Source of the DNA: Clostridiaceae bacterium
GTDB taxonomy: Bacteria > Bacillota > Clostridia > Oscillospirales > Acutalibacteraceae
DNA: 64,000 bases
Assembly (NCBI GenBank): GCA_016287385.1
Contig: JAEEWM010000026.1
Coordinates: 62,001-126,000 of the forward strand
Direction: 5' to 3'
The notes under the pieces are model-generated. The model searched no databases. It was not told where the DNA came from and saw only the letters and a list, made by a program, of their open reading frames with translations. The translations under genes were made by a program, and so were the position numbers. This document shows, one piece after another, positions 41,734 to 51,034 of this stretch. Position 1 is the stretch's first letter. The number at the start of each line of letters is the position of its first letter.

Positions 41734-43206
41734 ATGAGTCTTAAAGAAACAAAAAAACTTGAAACAAACCGTTATCAACTTGAAATACTTATTGACGGCG
41801 AGCGTTTCAGGGAAGCAATCACGCAGGCATACAGAAAGAACGGTAAAAAAATTAACGTTCCCGGTTTCCGCAAGGGTAAAGCCCCTTTGCATATTATTGA
41901 AACATATTACGGTTCCGAGGTGTTCTTTGAGGACGCTTTGAATCTGCTTTACAACGATGTTGTTGAAGAGGCGATAACCGAGTCGGGTCTTAAAGTTATT
42001 GATGATAAAATGGATTTTGATCTCGTTTCGATTTCAAAAGAAGACGGCGTCGATTTCAAAGTAAGTCTTACCACTTACCCCGAAATCACCCTTAAAAAGT
42101 ATAAGGGTCTTAAAGCCGAAAAGCAGGCGGTCAAGGTTGAGGCAAGCGAGATTAACGCTGAGCTTAAATCTCTCGCCGAGAGAAACGCCCGTATGATATC
42201 CGTTGAAGACAGAGCGGCGAAAAAAGGTGATACCGCCGTTATAGATTTTGAGGGCTTTGTCGACGGCAAAGCGTTTGAAGGCGGCAAGGCCGAGGGTCAT
42301 TCTCTCGAGCTTGGCTCGGGTCATTTCATACCCGGCTTTGAGGATCAGATTGTCGGACATAATATTGGTGATGAATTTGACGTAAACGTTACCTTCCCGA
42401 AGGATTACGGCGCGGAAGACCTCGCCGGCAAACCCGCCGTATTCAAGGTTAAGCTTCACGAGATTAAAGTGCGTGAGCTTCCTGAAATAGACGATGAGTT
42501 TGCGAAGGACGTAAGCGAATTCGATACACTTAAAGATTTCAAGGCCGATCTTAAAAAGAAAGCGCTTGAACGTAAGCAAAAAGCGGCTGACGAGGCGCTT
42601 GAAAACGATCTCGTCAATCAGATAGTCGAGGGCATTGAAGGCGAGATACCCGAGGCGATGTTTGAAAAACGTCTTAATCAGTCGGTTGAGGAGTTTGCAT
42701 ACCGCCTGCAGTCGCAGGGTATGGACTTTGATACATATCTTAAATATACCGGCGGCAGTCTTGACGATTTCAAAAAGAACTTTCGCCCTCAAGCCGAAAT
42801 GCAGGTCAAATACCGTCTTGCGCTTGAAAAAATAGTTGAGCTTGAGGATATCAAGCCGGACGAAGAGGCCATTGAGGCGGAGTATAAAAAGCTTGCCGAA
42901 GGTTACGGTGTTGACGTTGACAAGGTGAAAGCGGCAATTCCGCTGGCTGAAATTGAAAAAGACGTTGCGGTGGGTAAGGCTATTGATTTTGTTAAAGCCA
43001 ACGCGACCGTTACCGAGGCAAAAGAGAAGTCGCCTGAGGAAACGAGTTCCGATAAGCCCGCGGCAAAGAAGACGGCAACCGCCAAGTCAACCTCCGCAAA
43101 GCCGGCTGCGAAGACCGCGGCGGCGAAATCGACCGCGGCAAAACCGGCTGCAAAGAAGCCTGCCGCAAAAAAGCCCGCGGCTAAAAAAGATTCGGCCGAT
43201 AAATAA
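41734..43206 (+). CDS. tig: Trigger factor with a histone-H1-like basic tail
   Basis: 490 residues. A ribosome-bound chaperone and prolyl isomerase. The N-terminal ribosome-binding signature is VPGFRKGKAPLHIIETYYG. The FKBP domain spans about 155-245 (KKGDTAVIDFEGFVDGKAFEGG, GFEDQIVGHNIGDEF) and the C-terminal helical domain reaches about residue 428. Residues about 430-490 are an unusual tail of Lys, Ala, Pro, Ser and Thr (repeats of KPAAKK and KSTAAKPAAKK). Most trigger factors end without it. The start at 41734 follows GGAGG. It leads tig-clpP-clpX, a common order. Confidence 0.95.
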   Translation: MSLKETKKLETNRYQLEILIDGERFREAITQAYRKNGKKINVPGFRKGKAPLHIIETYYGSEVFFEDALNLLYNDVVEEAITESGLKVIDDKMDFDLVSISKEDGVDFKVSLTTYPEITLKKYKGLKAEKQAVKVEASEINAELKSLAERNARMISVEDRAAKKGDTAVIDFEGFVDGKAFEGGKAEGHSLELGSGHFIPGFEDQIVGHNIGDEFDVNVTFPKDYGAEDLAGKPAVFKVKLHEIKVRELPEIDDEFAKDVSEFDTLKDFKADLKKKALERKQKAADEALENDLVNQIVEGIEGEIPEAMFEKRLNQSVEEFAYRLQSQGMDFDTYLKYTGGSLDDFKKNFRPQAEMQVKYRLALEKIVELEDIKPDEEAIEAEYKKLAEGYGVDVDKVKAAIPLAEIEKDVAVGKAIDFVKANATVTEAKEKSPEETSSDKPAAKKTATAKSTSAKPAAKTAAAKSTAAKPAAKKPAAKKPAAKKDSADK

Positions 43207-43264
43207 TAACTGTTTAAGTTTTCGTTTTGTTGTCCATAATACTTTTTGATCGGAGGAAAGAAAC

Positions 43265-43852
43265 ATGGATATGAGTTTAGTGCCTTATGTAATCGAACAA
43301 ACGAGCCGCGGTGAGCGTTCGTACGATATCTTTTCGCGTCTGCTTAACGACAGAATTATTATGCTTAACGATCAGGTGGATAACGCGTCGGCAAGCGTGG
43401 TTATAGCGCAGATGCTTTATCTTGAGGGTCAGGATCCCGATAAGGATATCAGCTTCTATATCAACAGCCCCGGCGGCTCTGTTTCCGCCGGTATGGCGAT
43501 TTTTGATACCATGCAGTACATTAAATGCGACGTAAGCACGATATGTATCGGCATGGCGGCGAGTATGGGCGCGTTTTTGTTGGCGGCGGGCGCAAAAGGT
43601 AAGCGTTTCGCACTGCCTAACAGTGAAATAATGATTCACCAGCCGCTCGGCTCCGCCGAGGGTCAGGCGACCGACATACTCATTCACGCAAATCACATCA
43701 AGCATATTCGCAGTACGATCAATAAGATTCTGGCTGAAGAAACCGGCAAGCCGCTCGAGGTTATTGAGCGTGATACCGAGCGCGATAACTTTATGACAGC
43801 CGCCGAGGCGGCTGAATATGGTCTTATCGACAAAGTCATTGACAAGAGGTAA
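43265..43852 (+). CDS. clpP: ATP-dependent Clp protease proteolytic subunit
   Basis: 195 residues. The serine protease partner of ClpX (next gene) and ClpC (22050). The nucleophile is in [16 protein letters not shown] (Ser about 99) and the histidine in [14 protein letters not shown], with the aspartate following in the [10 protein letters not shown] region. The start [22 protein letters not shown] is typical. AGGAGG-like GGAGG lies before the ATG. Confidence 0.98.
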   Translation: MDMSLVPYVIEQTSRGERSYDIFSRLLNDRIIMLNDQVDNASASVVIAQMLYLEGQDPDKDISFYINSPGGSVSAGMAIFDTMQYIKCDVSTICIGMAASMGAFLLAAGAKGKRFALPNSEIMIHQPLGSAEGQATDILIHANHIKHIRSTINKILAEETGKPLEVIERDTERDNFMTAAEAAEYGLIDKVIDKR

Positions 43853-43856
43853 ATTT

Positions 43857-45080
43857 ATGGCGAAAGAGAGTCATAATGATATCCGTTGCTCATTTTGCGG
43901 GAAGACGCAGGATGAGGTAACTCGGCTCGTCGAAGGTCCGGGCGTCTATATTTGCGACAACTGCATCAGTTACTGCAATTCTCTGCTTTTCGAGGATGAA
44001 AGCGCTTACAAGGCGACGAAAAAGAGTCCTGCCGAAAGCAACCGCAGTTTACTTCCGCCGGCGGAGATTAAAAAGAAACTTGATGAGTACGTAATCGGAC
44101 AGGATGAGGCAAAAAAGACTCTCGCCGTAGCGGTGTACAACCATTATAAGCGCGTATACTCGGATAAGGCGAGCGACGTTGAAATTGCCAAGAGCAACGT
44201 GCTTATGCTCGGTCCCACCGGCGTTGGCAAAACACTGCTTGCGCAGACTCTCGCAAAAATAATCGACGTACCCATTGCCATTACCGACGCCACGACGCTT
44301 ACTGAGGCGGGTTACGTCGGTGAGGATGTCGAGAATATACTTTTGCGCCTTATCCAGGCGGCTGATTATGATATTGATAAGGCCGAACACGGCATTATCT
44401 ATGTTGACGAAATAGATAAGATTGCCCGCAAATCGGAGAATGCTTCGATTACCCGCGACGTGAGCGGCGAGGGTGTTCAGCAGGCATTGCTCAAAATCCT
44501 TGAGGGTACTGTTTCAAACGTACCGCCGCAGGGCGGCAGGAAGCATCCTCAGCAGGAGTTTATACAAATTGATACAACCAATATACTCTTTATCTGTGCC
44601 GGCGCGTTTGACGGTCTTGAAAAAGTAATCGAGCGCAGAATAGGCGGCGGAAGTCTCGGCTTCGGCGCTGACGTTAAGTCTCCTAAAAGCGTTGAAGCGC
44701 AGTCGCTTTGCGAGGTGGCGACTCACCAGGATCTCGTTAAATTCGGACTTATTCCGGAACTTGTCGGCAGACTTCCGGTTATTACGGCGCTTTCTCCGAT
44801 GGATGAGGAAACGCTCGTCCGTATTATGACAGAGCCGAAAAACTCAATAGTCAAGCAGTATGTTGAACTGTTCAGACTTGACGGTGTAGCCCTTACCTTT
44901 GACGATGCGGCGCTCAGGAAGATAGCAAAGCTCACCATTGATCGTAAGACCGGTGCGCGCGGACTTCGCTCCATAATTGAATCGGTGCTTAAAGACCTTA
45001 TGTTCAGCGTACCGTCAGATAAGAGCATTAAGGAAATAAATATCACCGAGGATATGGTCGGTTCCGCAGAACGCGGTTAG
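43857..45080 (+). CDS. clpX: ATP-dependent Clp protease ATP-binding subunit ClpX
   Basis: 407 residues. AAA+ unfoldase for ClpP. An N-terminal zinc-binding domain with CSFCGK and CDNCISYC is followed by Walker [16 protein letters not shown], Walker [12 protein letters not shown], the [23 protein letters not shown] region with pore residues, and sensor motifs (LVGRLPVI). The ATG at 43857 begins 4 bases after the clpP stop; the longer in-frame opening inside clpP lacks support. Confidence 0.98.
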   Translation: MAKESHNDIRCSFCGKTQDEVTRLVEGPGVYICDNCISYCNSLLFEDESAYKATKKSPAESNRSLLPPAEIKKKLDEYVIGQDEAKKTLAVAVYNHYKRVYSDKASDVEIAKSNVLMLGPTGVGKTLLAQTLAKIIDVPIAITDATTLTEAGYVGEDVENILLRLIQAADYDIDKAEHGIIYVDEIDKIARKSENASITRDVSGEGVQQALLKILEGTVSNVPPQGGRKHPQQEFIQIDTTNILFICAGAFDGLEKVIERRIGGGSLGFGADVKSPKSVEAQSLCEVATHQDLVKFGLIPELVGRLPVITALSPMDEETLVRIMTEPKNSIVKQYVELFRLDGVALTFDDAALRKIAKLTIDRKTGARGLRSIIESVLKDLMFSVPSDKSIKEINITEDMVGSAERG

Positions 45081-45089
45081 TAACGGCTC

Positions 45090-45114
45090 AATATTTACAA
45101 CGTGAATATTTTTT
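45090..45114 (+). terminator. Terminator of tig-clpP-clpX
   Basis: AATATTTA-CAACG-TGAATATT (8 bp, one G-T) followed by TTTT. Confidence 0.65.
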
Positions 45115-45125
45115 CAAAAAATGTA

Positions 45126-45154
45126 TTGACAAATCGGAATTGCGGTGATATAAT
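45126..45154 (+). promoter_or_regulatory. Promoter of T-box 1
   Basis: Perfect consensus TTGACA, 17-bp spacer, TATAAT. Confidence 0.92.
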
Positions 45155-45159
45155 CACCA

Positions 45160-45434
45160 CAAATAAAAAGGCTGTGACGAAGACGGTTTAAGATATTGTC
45201 TTTCAGAGAGTCGGCGGTTGGTGCAAGCCGATATTCAGTTTCTTAAGTTACCTATCACTTCCGAGCCGGTAGCCCGAAAAAGTGTTTTAGTAGACGCTAC
45301 CCGTGATTGCTGCGTGAAGGCATAGAGGTTGTTAGACCTTAAAGCGGTAAACCGTTACGGTTTGCAATTTGAGTGGTACCGCGGATGATTTATTCACCCG
45401 TCTCAAAGAAATTTGAGACGGGTGTTATTTTTTA
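45160..45434 (+). ncRNA. T-box leader 1, predicted isoleucine specifier (ATC)
   Basis: Stem I base GGCTGTGACGAAG pairs with CTTCCGAGCC. The distal AGAGAG loop is at 45205 and the apex holds GGTTGGTGCAAGCC. On the 3' side of the specifier loop, between the upper helix (GGT-TTAAGA / TCTTAA-ACC) and CTTCC, stands T-ATC-A (ATC at 45254-45256), an Ile codon. The T-box GAGTGGTACCGCGG is at 45371-45384; TGGT pairs with an ACCA tRNA end, as in tRNA-Ile. The terminator CACCCGTCTCAAA / TTTGAGACGGGTG plus T run is at 45395-45434. Uncharged tRNA-Ile should allow readthrough into the acyl-CoA synthetase gene. Confidence 0.9.
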
Positions 45435-45448
45435 TAAGGAGTGATAAA

Positions 45449-47719
45449 ATGGCTGTAAGTTCTGTCAACAAATTAAAGGAAATCGCTTTCCGAATTAAGG
45501 AAATGCGCGAAATCAGCGGTATTTCGGTTGAAGAAATGGCAAAGAAAACCGAAGTTAAGATTTCCGAATACACCGACTATGAAAGCGGTAAGCTTGATTT
45601 CCCCTTTACATTTATTCATAAGTGTTCTCAGGTTTTCGGAATAGGTATTACAGACCTGCTTGAAGGTGAAAGCGCGCACCTTTCATCATATACTGTTACC
45701 CGTAAGGGCATGGGACAGCCCACCGCCAAGGAAAGCGGCATCGAAATTCAGAATCTGGCGCCGTTTTTCGATAAGAAAATTGCCGAACCGTACTGGGTAA
45801 GATATTCCTTTGACCCGTCGCTTCAGGATAAGCCGATACATCTTACCAAGCATTCCGGTCAGGAGTTCGACCTTGTTTTGAGCGGCAGATTAAAGGTTCA
45901 GGTAGGCGAGCACACCGAAGTTCTTAATGAGGGCGACAGTATTTATTATAACAGCTCGACTCCTCACGGTATGATAGCCGTTGACGGCAGAGACTGCCTG
46001 TTTGCGGCAATAGTCATGCCCGGCGAGGAAAGTGAAAAAGATAAGATAATTGAGCCGTATATCTTCCCGCATAAAAGCCAACCGGGCGGTTATGTATCGT
46101 CAAAGTTTATTGATACCGTTGAGGATGACAAGGGCAGATTGCAGAAAATCTCGTTTAAGGATGAGGAAAAATTCAATTTTGCCTTTGATATAGTTGATGA
46201 GCTCGGCCGTAATAAGCCTCAGAAACTCGCAATGCTTCACATTGATAAGAATAAAGTTGAACGCCGTTTTACTTTCAGGGATATGAAGCGTTATTCGGCG
46301 CAAACGGCTAATTATTTCAAGTCCCTGGGCATTAAAAAAGGCGACCGTGTAATGCTCGTGTTGAAACGTCATTATCAGTTCTGGTTCAGTATACTGGCGC
46401 TTCACAAGCTCGGTGCTATAGCGATACCCGCGACAAATCTGCTGCAGGAGCACGATTTTGATTATCGCTTCAATTCCGCTGGCGTTTCGGCAATAGTATG
46501 CACGGCGGACGGCGAGGTTGCGGCTCATGCTGACGCGGCTATTGAGCATTCTCCCACTGTTAAGTTAAAAATTATGGTGGGCGGTTCCCGTGAGGGCTGG
46601 CATAACTTTGACGAGGAATTCGGACTTTACAGCGCCCACTATTACCGTGACGAGGATACCGCCTGCGGCAGTGACCCGATGGTGATGTTCTTTACCTCCG
46701 GCACAACGGGGTATCCGAAAATCGCGGTACATAATTATAAATACGCGCTCGGTCACTATATTACCGCTAAATACTGGCACGGCGTTGACCCCGACGGGTT
46801 GCACTTTACAATATCCGAGACCGGCTGGGGTAAGGCGCTTTGGGGCAAGCTCTACGGTCAGTGGCTATGTGAGGGAGCGGTATTTACCTATGATTTTGAC
46901 CGCTTCTCCGCAAGCGATATACTTCCGATGTTTAAGGAACATAATATAACCACGTTCTGCGCACCGCCTACAATGTTGCGTATGATGATAAAAGAAGATA
47001 TCTCAAAATACGATTTGTCCTCAATCAGGCATATGACAACGGCGGGCGAGGCGCTTAACCCGGAGGTATACCGGCAGTTTGAAAAAGCTACCGGACTTAA
47101 AATAATGGAGGGCTTCGGTCAGACCGAAACAACAATGACGCTCGGTAACCTCAGGGGCGCGCCCCATAAAATCGGATCTATGGGCAAACCCTCGCCGCTT
47201 TATGACGTTGATCTGCTCGACGCGGACGGCAACAGCGTACCGGTGGGTGAAACCGGTGAAATCGTCGTAAAAACTTCGGATCATATACCCTGCGGACTCT
47301 TTGACGGTTATTATAACGACCCGGAAAACACCGCACAGGTTTGGCACGACGGGTACTATCACACAGGCGATACCGCCTGGCGCGATGAGGACGGCTTTTA
47401 CTGGTATGTCGGCCGTGTCGACGACGTTATTAAATCTTCCGGCTACCGTATAGGACCGTTTGAGATAGAAAGCGTTATTATGGAGCTTCCGTACGTTCTT
47501 GAATGCGGCGTTTCAGCCGCGCCCGATCCGATACGCGGTCAGGTAGTGAAAGCAAGTATTGTCCTTGTAAAAGGCAAAGAGGGCAGTGAAGAACTTAAAA
47601 AAGAGATACAGGATTACGTAAAGTCAAAGACCGCGCCGTATAAATATCCGCGAATCGTGGTATTTCGTGACGAGCTGCCGAAAACAATCAGCGGTAAAAT
47701 TCAGCGTAATAAACTGTGA
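45449..47719 (+). CDS. XRE-cupin-acyl-CoA synthetase fusion, under Ile T-box
   Basis: 756 residues in three parts. Residues about 8-70 are an XRE helix-turn-helix (RIKEMREISGISVEEMAKKTEV) and about 115-195 a cupin_2 domain (HSGQEFDLVLSGRLKVQVGEH, STPHGMIAVDG). From about 235 comes an ANL-family acyl-CoA synthetase with FFTSGTTGYPKIA (about 415), GFGQTE, YHTGDTAWRDEDGFYWYVGRVDD and the catalytic lysine motif KTISGKIQR at the end. The ligase part resembles short/medium-chain (ACSM or propionyl/butyryl) synthetases. Because it is the only gene after an Ile-type T-box and stands beside a VOR and IlvE, I predict 2-methylbutyrate as substrate. ATG at 45449 follows AAGGAG. The C-terminal 130 residues are nearly identical to its neighbour at 48058. 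Confidence 0.85.
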   Translation: MAVSSVNKLKEIAFRIKEMREISGISVEEMAKKTEVKISEYTDYESGKLDFPFTFIHKCSQVFGIGITDLLEGESAHLSSYTVTRKGMGQPTAKESGIEIQNLAPFFDKKIAEPYWVRYSFDPSLQDKPIHLTKHSGQEFDLVLSGRLKVQVGEHTEVLNEGDSIYYNSSTPHGMIAVDGRDCLFAAIVMPGEESEKDKIIEPYIFPHKSQPGGYVSSKFIDTVEDDKGRLQKISFKDEEKFNFAFDIVDELGRNKPQKLAMLHIDKNKVERRFTFRDMKRYSAQTANYFKSLGIKKGDRVMLVLKRHYQFWFSILALHKLGAIAIPATNLLQEHDFDYRFNSAGVSAIVCTADGEVAAHADAAIEHSPTVKLKIMVGGSREGWHNFDEEFGLYSAHYYRDEDTACGSDPMVMFFTSGTTGYPKIAVHNYKYALGHYITAKYWHGVDPDGLHFTISETGWGKALWGKLYGQWLCEGAVFTYDFDRFSASDILPMFKEHNITTFCAPPTMLRMMIKEDISKYDLSSIRHMTTAGEALNPEVYRQFEKATGLKIMEGFGQTETTMTLGNLRGAPHKIGSMGKPSPLYDVDLLDADGNSVPVGETGEIVVKTSDHIPCGLFDGYYNDPENTAQVWHDGYYHTGDTAWRDEDGFYWYVGRVDDVIKSSGYRIGPFEIESVIMELPYVLECGVSAAPDPIRGQVVKASIVLVKGKEGSEELKKEIQDYVKSKTAPYKYPRIVVFRDELPKTISGKIQRNKL

Positions 47720-47726
47720 TTTCTTC

Positions 47727-47755
47727 TTGACAAATCAATACTTGTGTGCTAAAAT
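47727..47755 (+). promoter_or_regulatory. Promoter of T-box 2
   Basis: TTGACA, 17-bp spacer, TAAAAT, starting 7 bases after the previous stop codon. Confidence 0.9.
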
Positions 47756-47761
47756 GCTTTG

Positions 47762-48030
47762 TGTCAAAGGCGATGACGAAGAGGGCATAAGGCTCAAACT
47801 TCAAGAGAGCGGGCGGTTGGTGCGAGCCCGTAAGCGGACCCTTATGCTGTAACTTCCCAGCCGGAAGGAAGAAAGTCTTTATGATCAGTAGAACCTTCCC
47901 GTGATTGCTGCGTAAACGCATAGGAGTTTAACGACTTCGAGAGGTGGCGGCTAAAACCGCAATTTGAGTGGTACCGCGGGTATGAAATGTTACTCGTCTC
48001 AAAGTATTTTAACTTTGGGGCGAGTTTTCT
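47762..48030 (+). ncRNA. T-box leader 2, predicted valine specifier (GTA)
   Basis: GATGACGAAG at the 5' base pairs with CTTCCCAGCC. The upper helix GCATAAGG / CCTTATGC is perfect. Directly after it lies T-GTA-A before CTTCC, so the specifier is GTA (47849-47851), Val. AGAGAG is at 47804 and the apex holds GGTTGGTGCGAGCC. The T-box GAGTGGTACCGCGG is at 47966-47979 (TGGT, matching an ACCA acceptor end). The terminator ACTCGTCTCAAAG / CTTTGGGGCGAGT (13 pairs with G-T) plus T run is at 47992-48030. Confidence 0.9.
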
Positions 48031-48057
48031 GTTTAGCCCCCAAAGGGAGGTAATGTT

Positions 48058-50346
48058 TTGGAAAGAATGACAGGTCTTGATTACAAAATCCATGAAATGG
48101 CGGCAAGAATTAAGGAACTGCGTGAAATCGTAGGGCTTTCCGTTGCGGAAATGGCTGAAAAAACCGATGTTACCGAAAAGGATTATATCGCCGCGGAGAA
48201 CGGTAAAACCGACCTTAACTTTGCGTTTATTTACCGTTGCGCAAATGCCTTCGGCGTCGACGTGACCGATATTATTGAAGGTCACAGTCCCACGTTGCGC
48301 TCTTATACTCTTACCCGGCGCGGAGCGGGGCAGCGTATAGATAACGCGCACGGTATGACGTATTTTAACCTTGCGCCGGCTTTCAGAAAAAGAATTGCCG
48401 AACCGCTTTACGTCAAAAGCGTTTACAGCGAGGCGGCACAAAACCGCGCTATTGAGGTTACAACCCATAAGGGTCAGGAGTGCGATATAGTTATATCCGG
48501 TCACCTCAAAGTTCGCGTTGGCGATCACACCGAGGTTTTAGGACCCGGCGATACTATTTATTATGACAGTTCGACACCGCACGGTATGATAGCCGTAAAC
48601 GGTGAGGACTGCTACTTCTACGCAATTGTGCTTAACCCGACGGGCGACCCGATACCTGAATTATCCGGTGCTAACGAGCTTACCGCGGCTGAGCCGGTGA
48701 AATTTGATACCAAAAGACGGCTTTATCATCAGTTTATCGATATCGAAAAAAACGAAAACGGCACGCCGACCTCAATTAAATTCAAAAATGCCGATAAGTT
48801 CAATTTTGCTTTTGATATTGTCGACGGTTTAGCCGAAAAGGATCCGGACAAACTTGCCATGCTTTATATCGGCAAGGATAAATCGGAGCACAGATTTACC
48901 TTCAGCGATATGAAAAGGTCTTCGGCACGTTGTGCAAACTACTTTAAGTCGCTTGGCATTAAAAAAGGCGACAGGGTAATGCTCGTCCTTAAACGCCATT
49001 ATCAGTTCTGGTTTTGCATGCTTGCGCTTAATAAGCTCGGCGCTATCGCGATACCGGCTACAAATCAGCTTCAGGAGCATGACTTTGAATACCGTTTTAA
49101 TTCAGCCGGCGTTACGGCTATCGTCTGCACCGCGGACGGTGACACCGCGCATCAGGTTGATATAGCGGCAAAAAACTGTCCGACTCTTAAGCACAAGCTG
49201 ATCGTCAACGGCACCCGCGAGGGCTGGCGTGATTTCAACGCCGAGTATGAGGTATACCGCTCGCACTTTGAGCGTACGGATGATTCGCCCTGCGGTGACG
49301 ACCTTATGCTCATGTACTTTACCTCGGGCACGAGCGGCTATCCGAAAATCGCTACACACAACCACAAATATCCGCTCGGACATTTCCATACTGCAAAGTA
49401 TTGGCATAACGTGGATCCTGACGGTTTGCACTTTACGATTTCGGATACCGGATGGGCGAAGGCGATGTGGGGCAAGCTTTACGGACAATGGCTGTGTGAG
49501 GCGGCAACCTTCGTTTACGATTTTGACCGTTTTGACGCGGCGGACATACTGCCGATGTTCAAAAAGCATAATATTACTACCTTCTGCGCGCCGCCTACGA
49601 TGCTTCGTATGATGGTTAAGCAGGATATTTCAAAATACGATTTATCCTCAATTAAGCATATGACAACGGCTGGCGAGGCGCTTAACCCTGAGGTGTACAG
49701 GCAATTTAAGAAAGCGACCGGTCTTAGCATACTTGAGGGCTTCGGACAGACCGAGAGTACCATGATAATCGGCAATCTTCGCGGTGCGCCCCATAAGATC
49801 GGCTCAATGGGCAAACCGGCTCCGATATATGACGTGGATATTGTTGACCCCGACGGCAACAGTGTTCCTACGGGTGAGACCGGTGAAATTGTTATTAACA
49901 TCAAGAACGGTTTGCCGTGCGGGCTTGCGGTTGGTTATTACGGTGATGAGGAAAAGACGAACGAGACGTGGCGTGACGGACTTTATCACACCGGTGATAC
50001 CGCCTGGCGCGATGAGGACGGCTTTTACTGGTATGTCGGCCGTGTTGACGACGTTATCAAGTCATCCGGCTACCGTATAGGGCCGTTTGAGATAGAAAGC
50101 GTTATTATGGAGCTTCCGTACGTTCTTGAATGCGGCGTTTCAGCCGCGCCCGATCCGATACGCGGTCAAGTTGTAAAGGCAAGTATCGTTCTTGTTAAGG
50201 GCAAGGAAGGTACCGAGGAACTAAAAAAAGAGATACAGGATTACGTCAAATCCAAAACCGCGCCGTATAAGTATCCGCGAATTGTGGTATTCCGTGACGA
50301 ATTGCCAAAGACCATAAGCGGTAAAATTCAGCGCAACAAGCTTTAA
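48058..50346 (+). CDS. XRE-cupin-acyl-CoA synthetase fusion, under Val T-box
   Basis: 762 residues with the same architecture as the upstream paralogue: XRE domain (about 12-75, RIKELREIVGLSVAEMAEKTDV), cupin (about 118-200, THKGQECDIVISGHLKVRVGDH, STPHGMIAVNG) and acyl-CoA synthetase (YFTSGTSGYPKIA near 421, GFGQTE, KTISGKIQR). TTG at 48058 is the likely start because AGGGAGG lies 7 bases upstream; an ATG at 48067 is too far. It is the first gene of an operon with the 2-oxoacid:ferredoxin oxidoreductase and ilvE. The Val T-box makes isobutyrate the predicted substrate. The attached HTH and cupin suggest the enzyme may also sense a ligand and bind DNA, which is inference. Confidence 0.85.
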   Translation: MERMTGLDYKIHEMAARIKELREIVGLSVAEMAEKTDVTEKDYIAAENGKTDLNFAFIYRCANAFGVDVTDIIEGHSPTLRSYTLTRRGAGQRIDNAHGMTYFNLAPAFRKRIAEPLYVKSVYSEAAQNRAIEVTTHKGQECDIVISGHLKVRVGDHTEVLGPGDTIYYDSSTPHGMIAVNGEDCYFYAIVLNPTGDPIPELSGANELTAAEPVKFDTKRRLYHQFIDIEKNENGTPTSIKFKNADKFNFAFDIVDGLAEKDPDKLAMLYIGKDKSEHRFTFSDMKRSSARCANYFKSLGIKKGDRVMLVLKRHYQFWFCMLALNKLGAIAIPATNQLQEHDFEYRFNSAGVTAIVCTADGDTAHQVDIAAKNCPTLKHKLIVNGTREGWRDFNAEYEVYRSHFERTDDSPCGDDLMLMYFTSGTSGYPKIATHNHKYPLGHFHTAKYWHNVDPDGLHFTISDTGWAKAMWGKLYGQWLCEAATFVYDFDRFDAADILPMFKKHNITTFCAPPTMLRMMVKQDISKYDLSSIKHMTTAGEALNPEVYRQFKKATGLSILEGFGQTESTMIIGNLRGAPHKIGSMGKPAPIYDVDIVDPDGNSVPTGETGEIVINIKNGLPCGLAVGYYGDEEKTNETWRDGLYHTGDTAWRDEDGFYWYVGRVDDVIKSSGYRIGPFEIESVIMELPYVLECGVSAAPDPIRGQVVKASIVLVKGKEGTEELKKEIQDYVKSKTAPYKYPRIVVFRDELPKTISGKIQRNKL

Positions 50347-50357
50347 TCGGTGTTTTT

Positions 50358-51032
50358 ATGAAATATAAGCGAATAACTGTTGTTTGCGGCCATTACGGCA
50401 GCGGTAAGACGAATATCGCGCTCAATATGGCTTACGATCTAAAATCGGGCGGCAATGACGTAACAATCGCCGACCTTGATATTGTGAATCCGTATTTCCG
50501 CACGAAAGACAGCATTGATGAACTGAATGAGCGCGGTATAAGCCTTATTTGTTCCGAGTATGCCGGTACAAATCTTGATATACCGGCAATGCCCGATGAA
50601 ATGTATGCGATAACCGATGATTTAACGCGAAACTATGTGCTTGATATCGGCGGCGATGACCGCGGCGCGCTCGCGCTCGGCAGACTTGCTCCCAAAATCG
50701 TTTCGGAGAATAATTACAGCATGATAGCCGTCGTTAATATGTACAGACCGCTTACGCGCGACTGTGCCTCTACCGTACAGGTTCTGCGCGAAATCGAGTA
50801 CGCCGGCGGAATCGGCTTTACCGGGATAATTAACAATTCAAACCTCGGCGTTGATACTGCTGCAGGCGATGTACTGAATTCCGTCGCTTACGCAGATGAG
50901 ATTTCCGCGGCAATGAATATTCCGGTAATTGCAACCGCCGTCGATAAACGCTTAAAAGCCGAACTTGACGGAAAAATAAACGAATTGTTTTATATTGAAT
51001 TGCAAAATTCACTTGTGAATAAGGAGTGTTGA
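50358..51032 (+). CDS. MinD/ParA-like P-loop ATPase in the 2-oxoacid oxidoreductase operon
   Basis: 224 residues. The nucleotide site is VCGHYGSGKTNIALNMA (deviant Walker A) with VTIADLDIVNPYFRTKDS as the following strand and switch region; VLDIGGDDRGALALGRLA is a Walker B-like segment. It lies 11 bases after the acyl-CoA synthetase and 2 bases before the ferredoxin, so it belongs to the operon. SIMIBI ATPases of this type act in Fe-S cluster or cofactor insertion and in partitioning; a maturation role for the oxidoreductase is a reasonable guess. It has no CxxC pair for holding a cluster. Confidence 0.75.
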   Translation: MKYKRITVVCGHYGSGKTNIALNMAYDLKSGGNDVTIADLDIVNPYFRTKDSIDELNERGISLICSEYAGTNLDIPAMPDEMYAITDDLTRNYVLDIGGDDRGALALGRLAPKIVSENNYSMIAVVNMYRPLTRDCASTVQVLREIEYAGGIGFTGIINNSNLGVDTAAGDVLNSVAYADEISAAMNIPVIATAVDKRLKAELDGKINELFYIELQNSLVNKEC

Positions 51033-51034
51033 AT

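Noticed and set aside
42034-42792. Open minus-strand frame of 252 codons inside tig
   Set aside because: Antisense shadow of a well-supported gene.
45449-50346. Aminoacyl-tRNA synthetase or amino acid transporter as the T-box target
   Set aside because: The downstream proteins clearly have acyl-CoA synthetase motifs and no synthetase or transporter features.
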